Shown here one piece after another: positions 1 to 6,815 of a stretch of 64,000 nt of DNA. This stretch comes from JACCZR01 sp963830065 (lineage in GTDB: Bacteria; Actinomycetota; Thermoleophilia; Solirubrobacterales; Thermoleophilaceae), in assembly GCA_963830065.1 (NCBI GenBank), contig CAWHLA010000005.1, forward strand, positions 186,001 to 250,000, written 5' to 3'. The number at the start of each line of letters is the position of its first letter. Position 1 is the stretch's first letter. Under the pieces are notes generated by a model. The model did not search any database. It saw only the letters and a program-made list of their open reading frames with translations, and was not told the origin of the DNA. Both the position numbers and the translations under genes were made by a program.

Positions 1-2
1 CC

Positions 3-467
3 GTCCTACAGCCACCAAGCCCCGTCGTACTTCCGGGCACGACGCCCGACGAGCGGCCCGCCCGACGCACGCTGCTGGACCAGGTCGCGCGGCTGGAGGA
101 CGAGCTCTCGCAGCTGTTCTGCTCGACCTGGCCCCGGAAGGGGTTCGACTGGTCGGTGCGGTCCCACGGAGGGCCGCGGATGCTCTCGCTGGCCGAGCTC
201 GAGACTCTGCGCGACGACCTGGCCGAGCGCCTGGCCGGCGCTCGCCGCGCGCTGAGCGACCGCACCTACGTCGAGGAGCAGCACCGGGTGCGCATCGAGG
301 AGATGCTCCTCGAGCCCGAGAAGCACAAGTGGGTGCGGGTCTCCAACGAGGACATCGGCGAGCCGGGCTGCAAGCACTGGCACGTCCGCCCGCGCTGGGG
401 CGTGCTCGGGATGCTGCTGAGCTGGTGGCGCGTCCGCATCTCCTCCGGCTGTCCGTTAGCCACCTGA
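3..467 (+). CDS. Conserved hypothetical protein, 5' end outside window
   Basis: The reading frame is open from the window edge, and residues before the first in-frame start (GTG at 156) look coding. These include a heptad-like stretch (LLDQVARLEDELSQLF) that predicts a short coiled coil, so the true start lies upstream of the window. A second helical segment follows (LAELETLRDDLAERLAGARRAL, split here as two helices), and the protein ends with a basic, Trp-rich tail around GCKHWHVRPRWG. No catalytic motif is visible. I do not recognise a function. It is followed after 15 nt by a membrane protein on the same strand. Confidence 0.6.
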   Translation, partial: VLQPPSPVVLPGTTPDERPARRTLLDQVARLEDELSQLFCSTWPRKGFDWSVRSHGGPRMLSLAELETLRDDLAERLAGARRALSDRTYVEEQHRVRIEEMLLEPEKHKWVRVSNEDIGEPGCKHWHVRPRWGVLGMLLSWWRVRISSGCPLAT

Positions 468-482
468 CACCCGTGCCCTCCC

Positions 483-1001
483 GTGGGTAAGCGAAGCCGT
501 AAGCGCGGCCTCGACCAGCTCGGCTCGCGTGCCGAGCGGGATGCCGCGCGACGCGAGCGCCGGGCCGAGGCCGCTGCCGCCGGCGAGGCCAAGCCACCGG
601 TGCGCAAGCGCCCGGGGCGTCCTGGCCTCGACGAGCGCCCCAAGCCGCCGTGGGGCAACTTCCCCCTGTCCGAGCTGGTGGTGCTGCTCGGAATCATCGT
701 CATCGTCTGGGGCGCCCTCTCCGACAGCGACGCCCGCAACCAGCGGATCGGGGCCGGGCTGGTGATCGCCGCTCTCGGCGGTCTGGAGCTGGCCGTCCGC
801 GAGCACCTGGCGGGCTTTCGCTCACACTCGACGATGCTCGCCGGCGCGGCGGCCTTCGCGGTGGTGACCGTGCTGGCACTCGGCCCCGGGCCCAACACGC
901 TGGGGGTTCTGGTGATCATCGGGGCCCTGGTCTTCGGGGCGAGCTTCTACGCGCTGCGTCAGCTGTTCCGGCGGCGCTCGGGCGGACTCAGCTTCCGCTA
1001 G
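483..1001 (+). CDS. Small integral membrane protein with basic N-terminus
   Basis: The protein has 172 residues and a GTG start. Its first 55 residues are strongly basic (MGKRSRKRG, then RRERRAEAAA and KRPGRPG) and probably cytoplasmic. About four hydrophobic helices follow, beginning at LSELVVLLGIIVIVWG and ending before a basic tail (RQLFRRRSGG). No domain is recognised. Only 3 nt separate it from the next membrane protein, so the two are probably co-transcribed. Function unknown. Confidence 0.6.
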   Translation: MGKRSRKRGLDQLGSRAERDAARRERRAEAAAAGEAKPPVRKRPGRPGLDERPKPPWGNFPLSELVVLLGIIVIVWGALSDSDARNQRIGAGLVIAALGGLELAVREHLAGFRSHSTMLAGAAAFAVVTVLALGPGPNTLGVLVIIGALVFGASFYALRQLFRRRSGGLSFR

Positions 1002-1004
1002 GCC

Positions 1005-1388
1005 GTGCGCAACCTCCTTCGCACCGGAGGGAGCGGGCTGCTGTTGGTGGTGATCATGTTCGTGGGCGGCCTCGGGCTGTGGGTGGGGGTACCCCTGGGC
1101 TGGCTCTACATCGGCTCGCAGGTGCAGGGCGCCACCAACTCACTGGGCACCGCGCTCGCGGTGATGTTCGGCGGCTCGCTGCTGACCATCGCGGTGCTGG
1201 TGTTCCTGCTCGGGCGGCTGAACCGCCTGCACGCCGAGCTGCGAGAGCGCCGCGGCCTGGAGGACCACGGCAACACTGCCCTGGAGGCGGTGATGACCGT
1301 GAGCGCCGGCGTGGCGATACTCGGCTTCGCGGTGTGGTTCTTCCTGCTCTCGGGCTCGAGCCCGGTGCCCACCGGGCTCGGCTTCTAG
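1005..1388 (+). CDS. Small membrane protein, three predicted TM helices
   Basis: A 127-residue protein starting with GTG. Hydrophobic segments lie at about residues 10-35 (LLLVVIMFVGGLGLWVGV), 50-72 (ALAVMFGGSLLTIAVLVFLL) and 98-118. A charged loop between the second and third helices (RLHAELRERRGLEDH) is probably cytoplasmic. It sits in a tight same-strand run with the preceding membrane protein and the following glyoxalase-fold gene. Function not recognised. Confidence 0.6.
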   Translation: MRNLLRTGGSGLLLVVIMFVGGLGLWVGVPLGWLYIGSQVQGATNSLGTALAVMFGGSLLTIAVLVFLLGRLNRLHAELRERRGLEDHGNTALEAVMTVSAGVAILGFAVWFFLLSGSSPVPTGLGF

Positions 1389-1400
1389 GATCCGGCCCGC

Positions 1401-1883
1401 ATGGAGGCCTCCACCGCGCAGCCCCGCCGCCTGGCCCTCGGCGGCCTGCACCACGTGACGGTGATCGTCAAGGACGTGCGCCGGTCGGTGGACTTCTACC
1501 GCAACGTGCTCGGGCTGAGGCTGGTCAAGCAGACCGTGAACGAGGACGACCGCTCGGCCCGCCACCTTTTCTTCGGCGACGAGCAGGGCCGCCCGGGCAC
1601 GATGATCACCTGCCTCGAGTACCCCCAGCTGGACGAGGGGACGGTCGGCGTCGGTTCGACCCACCACATCGCCTTCTCGGTCGGCTCCGACGAGGAGCTG
1701 GAGGGGTGGCGCGCCTATCTCGAGTCACGGGGCGTGGAGTGCACCGCCGTGCTGGACCGGACCTACTTCCGGTCCGTCTACCTGCGCGATCCCGACGGGC
1801 ACATCGTTGAGCTGGCCACGTTGGGGCCCGGCGTCACGGTGGACGAGCCGCTGGAGCAGCTCGGCCACCGTGCCGTCGGCTAG
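1401..1883 (+). CDS. VOC (glyoxalase/dioxygenase fold) protein
   Basis: A 160-residue single vicinal-oxygen-chelate domain. The first beta strand carries the usual metal His (GGLHHVTVIVKDVRRSVDFY, residues about 14-33). The second half has THHIAFSV and ends with YLRDPDGHIVELATLGPG, in which the E of VEL is the typical last metal ligand. The pattern resembles one half of MhqO-type ring-cleaving dioxygenases, which normally carry two such modules in about 310 residues, so this is a half-length relative. Substrate is unknown; quinone or catechol detoxification is only a family-level guess. Confidence 0.75.
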   Translation: MEASTAQPRRLALGGLHHVTVIVKDVRRSVDFYRNVLGLRLVKQTVNEDDRSARHLFFGDEQGRPGTMITCLEYPQLDEGTVGVGSTHHIAFSVGSDEELEGWRAYLESRGVECTAVLDRTYFRSVYLRDPDGHIVELATLGPGVTVDEPLEQLGHRAVG

Positions 1884-1887
1884 AAGT

Positions 1888-2253
1888 TCAACTCCCTAGG
1901 CGGCGCTCAACACCTGAGACCGGGTGCCCGCCGATCTGCGGGCGACCAACACGTCCCGCGAGAGCGGTGCGCTGACGCTCGGTCAGCGTTCCGATCTGTT
2001 TGTTCTCGGGGATTCCAACGGGCACCAGGAGTCTCCGACAGCGCTCCCGGCCCCAGCGCTTCTGACTGGTCAGCAGCTCGCTCACCTCCATGCGGTGTGC
2101 CTCCCATGGACAACTCAAGATGACCTCGGAGACGCTCACATCGCCGGTCCTCACCCCGCGCTTGAGCTCTGCCCGGGCCAGCCTCACCCGGTTGGCGGTT
2201 TCCAGTGCCTTCAGGTGCTGCTGCCCAGCATCAACCGTGGCCATATCAGCCAT
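1888..2253 (-). CDS. Actinobacterial integration host factor-like (mIHF) nucleoid protein
   Basis: The 121-residue product matches the helix-two-turn-helix actinobacterial IHF family. It has an N-terminal helix (ALETANRVRLARAELKRG), then SVSEVI, then the DNA-binding core with SELLTSQKRWGRERCRRLL and a C-terminal GTLTERQRTALA. The ATG at 2253 is preceded by a strong GGGGAGG ribosome site at 4-nt spacing, so I prefer it over a start 15 nt upstream or an ATG at 2244. In many actinobacteria mIHF sits next to guanylate kinase; here it is divergent from pyruvate kinase. The C-terminal 25 residues extend past the family core. Confidence 0.75.
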   Translation of the reverse strand: MADMATVDAGQQHLKALETANRVRLARAELKRGVRTGDVSVSEVILSCPWEAHRMEVSELLTSQKRWGRERCRRLLVPVGIPENKQIGTLTERQRTALAGRVGRPQIGGHPVSGVERRLGS

Positions 2254-2424
2254 CAAACCTCCCCGCACTCACCGTGCGAACTCACGTTTCCCAAAGCAGA
2301 TCCCGCACGATCCGAGGGCAAGGGGCGGACGAGGTGGCTTGCACCGAGAGCCACCCGGTTCCTGCGCCTTACCTTCGGGTCCGTGCCAACCCGTCGGGGC
2401 CGCGGACCAATAAAGCCGAGGCTC

Positions 2425-2439
2425 TGTTGAGCGTCAACA
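2425..2439. promoter_or_regulatory. Inverted repeat TGTTGA-GCG-TCAACA upstream of pyk
   Basis: Perfect 6-bp arms separated by 3 bp, centred about 65 bp before the pyk start. The size and position fit a repressor or activator operator; the binding protein is unknown. Confidence 0.35.
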
Positions 2440-2482
2440 GGAATTTCACCTCCGCACCGCTAAGAGCGGGGTTTTCGGGCAG

Positions 2483-2488
2483 TAGGGT
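2483..2488 (+). promoter_or_regulatory. -10 element TAGGGT of pyk
   Basis: A TANNNT hexamer 8 nt before the ATG at 2497, with no ribosome site between. This geometry implies transcription starting at or just before the start codon (leaderless mRNA). The same arrangement recurs through the window. Confidence 0.5.
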
Positions 2489-2496
2489 CCGGCGCG

Positions 2497-3909
2497 ATGC
2501 GTTCGACGAAGATCGTGGCCACAATCGGACCGGCTTCAAGGGAGCCCGACGTGCTCGAGCGGATCGTGGCAGCCGGCATGGACGTCGCCCGGCTGAACTT
2601 CGCGCACGGCACCCCCGAGGAGCACGCCGAAACGTGCGGGCGGATCCGCGCGGCCGCCGAGAAGGTCGGGCGGGTGGTGGCGATCCTCGGCGACCTTCCC
2701 GGCCCCAAGCTCCGGCTGGGCCCGGTGGCCGGCGGGGTCACCGAACTCGCCCGCGGTGCCGACCTTGCGCTTACCCAGGACCAGACCGAGGGCACCTCCG
2801 AGCGCCTACCGGTGGCCTGGAAGGGCCTGGGCGAGCTGGTGGACGAGGGCGACATCGCCTACCTGGCTGACGGCGCGGTGCGCCTGCGGGTCAAGGGCGT
2901 CACCGACGGCGACGTGAACACCGAGGTGGAGGTGGGGGGGAGCGTCGCCTCCCGGCAGGGCATCAACCTGCCAAACCTCACGGTCTCGCTGCCGGCGGTC
3001 TCCGAGGACGACCTGGCGATGGTCGATGCGGGCCTCGACATGGGCCTCGACTTGCTGGCCCTGTCCTTCGTGCGGCGCCGTGAGGACCTCGAGCCGGTCC
3101 GGGAGCACCTGCGCTCGCGCGGCCGCGAGCTGCCCCTGATCGCAAAGATCGAGAAGCCCCAGGCCGCCGCCAACGCCGAGGAAATCGTCGAGCACGCCGA
3201 CGGCGTGATGATCGCCCGCGGGGACCTGGGCATCGAGCTGCCGATCGAGGAGGTGCCGCTGGTCCAGAAGCGGATCCTGGCCATGGCCGGCCGCCGCGCG
3301 GTACCCACCATCACTGCGACCCAGATGCTCGAGTCGATGGTCCAGTCCAGCCGGCCCACCCGGGCCGAGGTGGCTGACGTGGCCAACGCGATCTTCGACG
3401 GCACCGACGCCGTGATGCTCTCCCAGGAGACCGCGGTCGGCAAGTACCCGGTCGAGTCGGTCGAGATGATGGCCTCGATCGCCGAGACCACCGAGCGCGA
3501 GCTGCCCTACGGGCGCTGGCTGGCCGAGCGCGGGCCCCAGGCCAACAACCAGTACCACGCGATCGCCTTCGGCGCCGTGGGCGCGGTGTACCAGCTGGGG
3601 CTGAAGGCGATCGTCTCGCCCACCCGGACGGGCACCACGGTGCGGCTGATCTCCTCTTACCGGCCGCGGGCGCCGGTCCTCGCCCTCTCGATGCACCCCG
3701 ACGTGGTGCGCCAGTGCTGCCTTCTGTGGGGCGTGCAGGCCGTGCTCAACGACGAGCCCCAGCACACCACCGAGCTGATCGACAGCTGCGCTCAGGCGGC
3801 CAAGGACGAGGGCCTCGTCGAGGTGGGGGACACCATCGGCATCACCGCCGGGCTCCCGGCCGGGCGAAGCGGCGGGACCAACCTGTTCAAGGTCCACGTG
3901 GTGGAGTAG
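2497..3909 (+). CDS. pyk: Pyruvate kinase
   Basis: A 470-residue glycolytic enzyme that transfers phosphate from phosphoenolpyruvate to ADP. Family landmarks are in order: KIVATIGPAS at the N-terminus, NFAHGTPEEH (34-43), GDLPGPKLRLG (65-75), the catalytic Lys in IAKIEK (215-220), the metal-binding MIARGDLGIELP (238-249), TATQMLESM (273-281) and DGTDAVMLSQETAVGKYP (301-318). The usual Gly in SGET is Gln here (residue 310). The C-terminal regulatory-type domain has TRTGTTVRLIS and the Gly-rich GLPAGRSGGTN. Its stop overlaps the next GTG start by one base, so it is coupled to the peroxiredoxin gene. Confidence 0.95.
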   Translation: MRSTKIVATIGPASREPDVLERIVAAGMDVARLNFAHGTPEEHAETCGRIRAAAEKVGRVVAILGDLPGPKLRLGPVAGGVTELARGADLALTQDQTEGTSERLPVAWKGLGELVDEGDIAYLADGAVRLRVKGVTDGDVNTEVEVGGSVASRQGINLPNLTVSLPAVSEDDLAMVDAGLDMGLDLLALSFVRRREDLEPVREHLRSRGRELPLIAKIEKPQAAANAEEIVEHADGVMIARGDLGIELPIEEVPLVQKRILAMAGRRAVPTITATQMLESMVQSSRPTRAEVADVANAIFDGTDAVMLSQETAVGKYPVESVEMMASIAETTERELPYGRWLAERGPQANNQYHAIAFGAVGAVYQLGLKAIVSPTRTGTTVRLISSYRPRAPVLALSMHPDVVRQCCLLWGVQAVLNDEPQHTTELIDSCAQAAKDEGLVEVGDTIGITAGLPAGRSGGTNLFKVHVVE

Positions 3910-4424
3910 TGGACGAGCTGGTCGGAGTCCCCGTTCCGCCGCTGCGGCTGACCGCCACCAGCGGTCATGGCGTCGATCTCACCGGCGTAGGCGACCCCTG
4001 GGGCGTGCTCTACCTCTACCCGATGACCGCCCAGCCGGGCGTCGACCTGCCCGCCGACTGGGACGAGATCCCCGGTGCCCGCGGATGCACGCCGGAAGCC
4101 TGCGGCTTCCGCGACCGCCACGACGACTTCGCAGGGCTTGGCGCCGAGGTCTACGGCATCTCCGCGCAGGCCCCGGAGTGGCAGCGCGAGGCCGTGGAGC
4201 GGTTGGGGCTGCCGTTCGGGCTGCTGTCCGACCCCGAACTGCTGCTCGGCGAAGCCCTCGGCCTCCCCACCTTCACGACCGACGGGATGACGCTGTACGA
4301 GCGCCTGACCCTCGTGGTGCGCCACGCCAGGGTGATGAAGGTGTTCCACCCGGTGCCCTCGCCCTCTGAGCACGCCGGCGAGGTGGCCCGCTGGCTGCGC
4401 GAGGAGGGCGACGAGGCCGCCTAG
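3909..4424 (+). CDS. Peroxiredoxin, BCP/PrxQ-like (AhpC/TSA family)
   Basis: A 171-residue thiol peroxidase. The GTG start overlaps the pyk stop codon by one base (TAGTG). The motif GCTPEACGFRD carries a peroxidatic Cys and a second Cys five residues later, the PrxQ spacing. The strand before it reads LYLYPMT, but about 20 residues, including AQPGVDLPADWDEIPGA, separate it from the Cys motif; in typical PrxQ the two are nearly adjacent, so an insertion is present. The protein ends tail to tail with the CGNR gene, sharing CTAG. Confidence 0.8.
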   Translation: MDELVGVPVPPLRLTATSGHGVDLTGVGDPWGVLYLYPMTAQPGVDLPADWDEIPGARGCTPEACGFRDRHDDFAGLGAEVYGISAQAPEWQREAVERLGLPFGLLSDPELLLGEALGLPTFTTDGMTLYERLTLVVRHARVMKVFHPVPSPSEHAGEVARWLREEGDEAA

Positions 4425-5014
4425 CCGGTTTTCTGGCGGGCCCGCACCGGGGGCTGACGCGCCCGGTATGCCCGGGCCTTCTCGATGTTGCCGCAGGTGT
4501 CCATGCGGCACCAGCGCTTGGAGCGGTTCTTGGACTGGTCGTAGAAGACCCAGGAGCACGGATCGTGTGCGCAGGCCTTCATCCGGTCCCAGTTCCCGTC
4601 GGCCCGGGCGTCGGCCACCAGCGCAAGCAGCTGGGCCAGGGCGCCGTCGACGCCCTTCGAGGACGGCGCCAGGCTCGGCTCGGGCGTGAAGTGCACGCCC
4701 AGGGTCGCCTTGGCCGCTGCGCGGTCCAGCTTGCCCACGGCCTCTTGGTCGAGCTCGTGCCCGTTGTGGCTCAGGAGCACGGCCCGCAGGCCCTCGCGGA
4801 CGTCGATCGCGCGGCGGAACTCGGCGTCGCTGGGCTCATGGTTCTCCGCCAGCAGGCCGCGCTCGGCCAGCCAGCGCCCGAGCGCCCGGGGGTCGCCCAG
4901 ATCCTCTTGGTCGTCGAAGTAGTCGACCGAGTTGATGAAGGCGCGAACCAGCTCCAGCCGGCCGGGCGCGGCCTTGCGCTCGGGTTGTGTTTCCGTGACG
5001 GGCATAACTTGCAT
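4421..5014 (-). CDS. ABATE/CGNR zinc-finger transcriptional regulator
   Basis: The 197-residue protein has an N-terminal helical ABATE-type domain (ALGRWLAERGLL, then EFRRAIDVREGLRAVLL). It ends with a treble-clef zinc finger: CAHDPCSWVFYD, then RWCRMDTCGNIEKARAYR. Cysteines at both knuckles and the CGN triad are intact. Such proteins are predicted DNA-binding, metabolite-sensing regulators. The start may be the ATG at 5014 or the one at 5005. Inverted repeats at 5020-5050, between this gene and the divergent small gene, are its likely operator. Confidence 0.8.
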   Translation of the reverse strand: MQVMPVTETQPERKAAPGRLELVRAFINSVDYFDDQEDLGDPRALGRWLAERGLLAENHEPSDAEFRRAIDVREGLRAVLLSHNGHELDQEAVGKLDRAAAKATLGVHFTPEPSLAPSSKGVDGALAQLLALVADARADGNWDRMKACAHDPCSWVFYDQSKNRSKRWCRMDTCGNIEKARAYRARQPPVRARQKTG

Positions 5015-5019
5015 TCAAG

Positions 5020-5050
5020 GATAGCCGGTTGCTATCATTCTGGCTATACC
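5020..5050. promoter_or_regulatory. Candidate operator in the CGNR/GNAT-like divergent promoter
   Basis: GATAGC at 5020-5025 and GCTATC at 5031-5036 form perfect arms around CGGTT. A further GGCTAT copy at 5042-5047 pairs with the first arm as well. Possible -10 hexamers lie inside the repeats (TATCAT at 5033-5038 for the plus gene, TATCCT at 5023-5018 for the minus gene). A protein bound here would block both promoters. Confidence 0.5.
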
Positions 5051-5074
5051 CGAATGGAGGTTACGGAGGCAACA

Positions 5075-5377
5075 ATGAACGAGGTACCACTCACCATTCG
5101 CCAGGCCACCGAAGCCGACGCCCCCGAGGTCACCCGGCTCGCCCAACTGGACGCCAAGCGGACCCCCTCAGGGGACGTGCTCCTCGCGCTGTGCGGCGGC
5201 GTCCCGATCGCGGCGCTGTCGATGAACGACGACCTCGCGGTCGCCGATCCGTTCAGCCTCAGCTCAGAGGCGGTCGAGCTGCTGCGCCTGCGTGCGGCTC
5301 AGCGCCACGAGTCCGAGCGCCGGAGCTGGATGCGAGCGCTGCGGCGCGTGCGGGTGCCGGCGCCGATGCTGCGCTAG
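5075..5377 (+). CDS. Short GNAT N-terminal-like protein
   Basis: A 100-residue protein with two GGAGG-type ribosome sites just upstream, the nearer at 6-nt spacing; this fixes the ATG at 5075. It begins like a GNAT acetyltransferase (LTIRQATEADAPEVTRLAQL) and continues with a beta hairpin (VLLALCGGVPIAALSMND). It then stops, so the acetyl-CoA-binding half is missing. It ends in a basic helix (RRSWMRALRRVRV). I know similar short proteins as conserved families in related genomes, so truncation is probably ancestral rather than recent. Activity unknown. Confidence 0.65.
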   Translation: MNEVPLTIRQATEADAPEVTRLAQLDAKRTPSGDVLLALCGGVPIAALSMNDDLAVADPFSLSSEAVELLRLRAAQRHESERRSWMRALRRVRVPAPMLR

Positions 5378-5486
5378 TCGCGTCGCCCCGGCAACGGCGC
5401 AACCAGGGGATGGGTCTTGATCGCGGACTTGAGTTCGCTGGGACGCGCCCGGCGCCTGTGACGGCTCGGCACATGGGCAGTGCGCG

Positions 5487-5519
5487 AAAAAACTCCTCAG
5501 GCGGCTGAGGACTTTTTTT
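5487..5519. terminator. Bidirectional intrinsic terminator
   Basis: A 7-bp stem (TCCTCAG at 5494-5500 with CTGAGGA at 5505-5511) and a GCGG loop, flanked by six A on the left (5487-5492) and seven T on the right (5513-5519). It can stop transcription from both strands, which fits its place between a plus gene ending at 5377 and a minus gene ending at 5581. Confidence 0.85.
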
Positions 5520-5580
5520 GAAGGGCATGCGCGCTCCGCGCCGGGCGCCCGGGCGCTCCGCGCTTCGGCGCCGGGGGCGG

Positions 5581-6798
5581 CTAGCCGGCGACCGGCTCAG
5601 GAACGCTCGGCAGCCCCTCGCGGGCAGCCTCGAACCGCTCCAGCGCCGCGTCGAGGTGCTGGCGAGTGTGCGCCGCCGAGACGCTGGTGCGCAGCAGGGC
5701 CCCACCGCGGGTGACCGCCGGGTACAGCGCCACGTTGGCGTAGACGCCGGCGTCGAACAGGGCCTTCCACATCAGGGTGGCCTGCCAGTCGTCTCCGATC
5801 ACCACCGGGATGATCGGGCTGATGCCGTCGGGGACGTCGAAGCCCCGCTCCTGCAAGCCACGGCGCAGGTACGCAGCGTTGTCGAGGACCGTCGCCATCC
5901 GCTCGGCGCCCTCGGGCGAGCGGATGATCCTCAGCGCCCCCAGGGCGGCGCCTACGGCCGCCGGCACCGCCGAGGCGGTGAACATGAACGAGCGCGACTG
6001 GACGCGCAGGAAATCGATCACGTCGGCCGGGCCGGTGATGAACCCGCCGCACGAGGCCAGCGACTTGGAGAAGGTGCCCATGCGCAGGTCGGTCTCGGCC
6101 TCGGCGCCCAGCAGCTCCGTGGCCCCGGTGCCGCGCTCGCCGAGCACGCCGACCCCGTGTGCCTCGTCCACCATCAGCCGCGCGCCGTACTTCGCGCACA
6201 GCCGGGCGATCTCCGGCACGTCGGCCAGGTCGCCCTCCATCGAGAACACGCCGTCGACCACCACCAGCAGGCCGCCGCCGTCGTTCTGGGCGCGGCTGAG
6301 CATCTTCTCGAGCTTGTCGAGCTTGCCGTGGCGGAAGGGACGCACCCGCGCGCGGGACATCGACACCGCGTCGAGGATCGAGGCGTGGTCGCCGGAGTCG
6401 CAGATGACGGTGTCGCCGGGGTCCAGCAGCGTGGCGATCGTGCCGGTGTTGGCCAGGTAGCCGGCGGTGAAGACCAGCGCGTCCTCGGTCTGGCACCAGT
6501 CGGCGATCTCGCGCTCGAGCTCTAGGTGCAGCGGCAGGGTCCCGTTGAGGAAGCGTGAGCCGGTGACGCCGCTGCCGTAGCGGTCGAGCGCGTCGCGGGC
6601 GGCCTTCAGGACCTCCGGGTGCTGGGTGAGGCCGAGGTAGTTGTTGCCGCCCAGCATGATCCGCTCGGCGCCCTCCATCTCCACCACCGGCCCCGCCGGT
6701 CCCTCCAGCACGCGGAAGTAGGGGAGCAGGTCGTGCTCGCGGGCCGCCTGAAGCTGGGCCAGTCGCTCGTGGTTGCGGGCCTTGTCGAAGAGATCCAT
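5581..6798 (-). CDS. Serine palmitoyltransferase-like alpha-oxoamine synthase
   Basis: A 405-residue PLP enzyme of the family that condenses an amino acid with an acyl thioester. Landmarks are LPYFRVLEG, LGGNNYLGLTQHPEV, GSGVTGSRFLNGTLPLH, the cofactor-stacking region at DSGDHASILDAV, MVDEAHGVGVLG and the Schiff-base Lys in MGTFSKSLASCGGF (about residue 240), followed by SFMFTASAVP. The GSRFLNGT and TFSKS-GGF blocks resemble bacterial serine palmitoyltransferases more than 2-amino-3-ketobutyrate CoA ligase. KBL or AONS activity remains possible. It is divergent from a GNAT-fold acyltransferase gene. Confidence 0.8.
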   Translation of the reverse strand: MDLFDKARNHERLAQLQAAREHDLLPYFRVLEGPAGPVVEMEGAERIMLGGNNYLGLTQHPEVLKAARDALDRYGSGVTGSRFLNGTLPLHLELEREIADWCQTEDALVFTAGYLANTGTIATLLDPGDTVICDSGDHASILDAVSMSRARVRPFRHGKLDKLEKMLSRAQNDGGGLLVVVDGVFSMEGDLADVPEIARLCAKYGARLMVDEAHGVGVLGERGTGATELLGAEAETDLRMGTFSKSLASCGGFITGPADVIDFLRVQSRSFMFTASAVPAAVGAALGALRIIRSPEGAERMATVLDNAAYLRRGLQERGFDVPDGISPIIPVVIGDDWQATLMWKALFDAGVYANVALYPAVTRGGALLRTSVSAAHTRQHLDAALERFEAAREGLPSVPEPVAG

Positions 6799-6801
6799 GA
6801 G

Positions 6802-6807
6802 TAGGGT
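6802..6807 (+). promoter_or_regulatory. -10 element TAGGGT of the GNAT-fold gene
   Basis: TANNNT hexamer 8 nt before the GTG at 6816 with no ribosome site. The two divergent start codons (6798 and 6816) are only 18 bp apart, so the promoters of the pair must interpenetrate. Confidence 0.45.
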
Positions 6808-6815
6808 CCGCCGGC

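Larger units (their letters stand above)
2254..2496. other. Divergent intergenic region between mIHF and pyk
   Basis: These 243 bp hold no convincing gene. They contain the GGGGAGG ribosome site for mIHF next to 2253, a hairpin with 7-bp arms (2333-2339 with 2349-2355, GGTGGCT/AGCCACC, 9-nt loop), an inverted repeat at 2425-2439, and the pyk -10 element at 2483-2488. The region is less GC-biased than its neighbours. No known riboswitch pattern was matched. Confidence 0.5.

Noticed and set aside
2333..2355. Hairpin in the mIHF/pyk spacer as a riboswitch
   Set aside because: The 7-bp stem is clear, but no surrounding conserved core of a known riboswitch class was found.
5378..5486. Small RNA gene before the bidirectional terminator
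   Set aside because: No promoter or conserved fold could be argued; the terminator is explained by the two flanking convergent genes.
5581..6798. 2-amino-3-ketobutyrate CoA ligase (kbl) as the firm call
   Set aside because: GSRFLNGT and TFSKS-GGF fit SPT-like enzymes better, and no threonine dehydrogenase gene is adjacent; kept only as an alternative.
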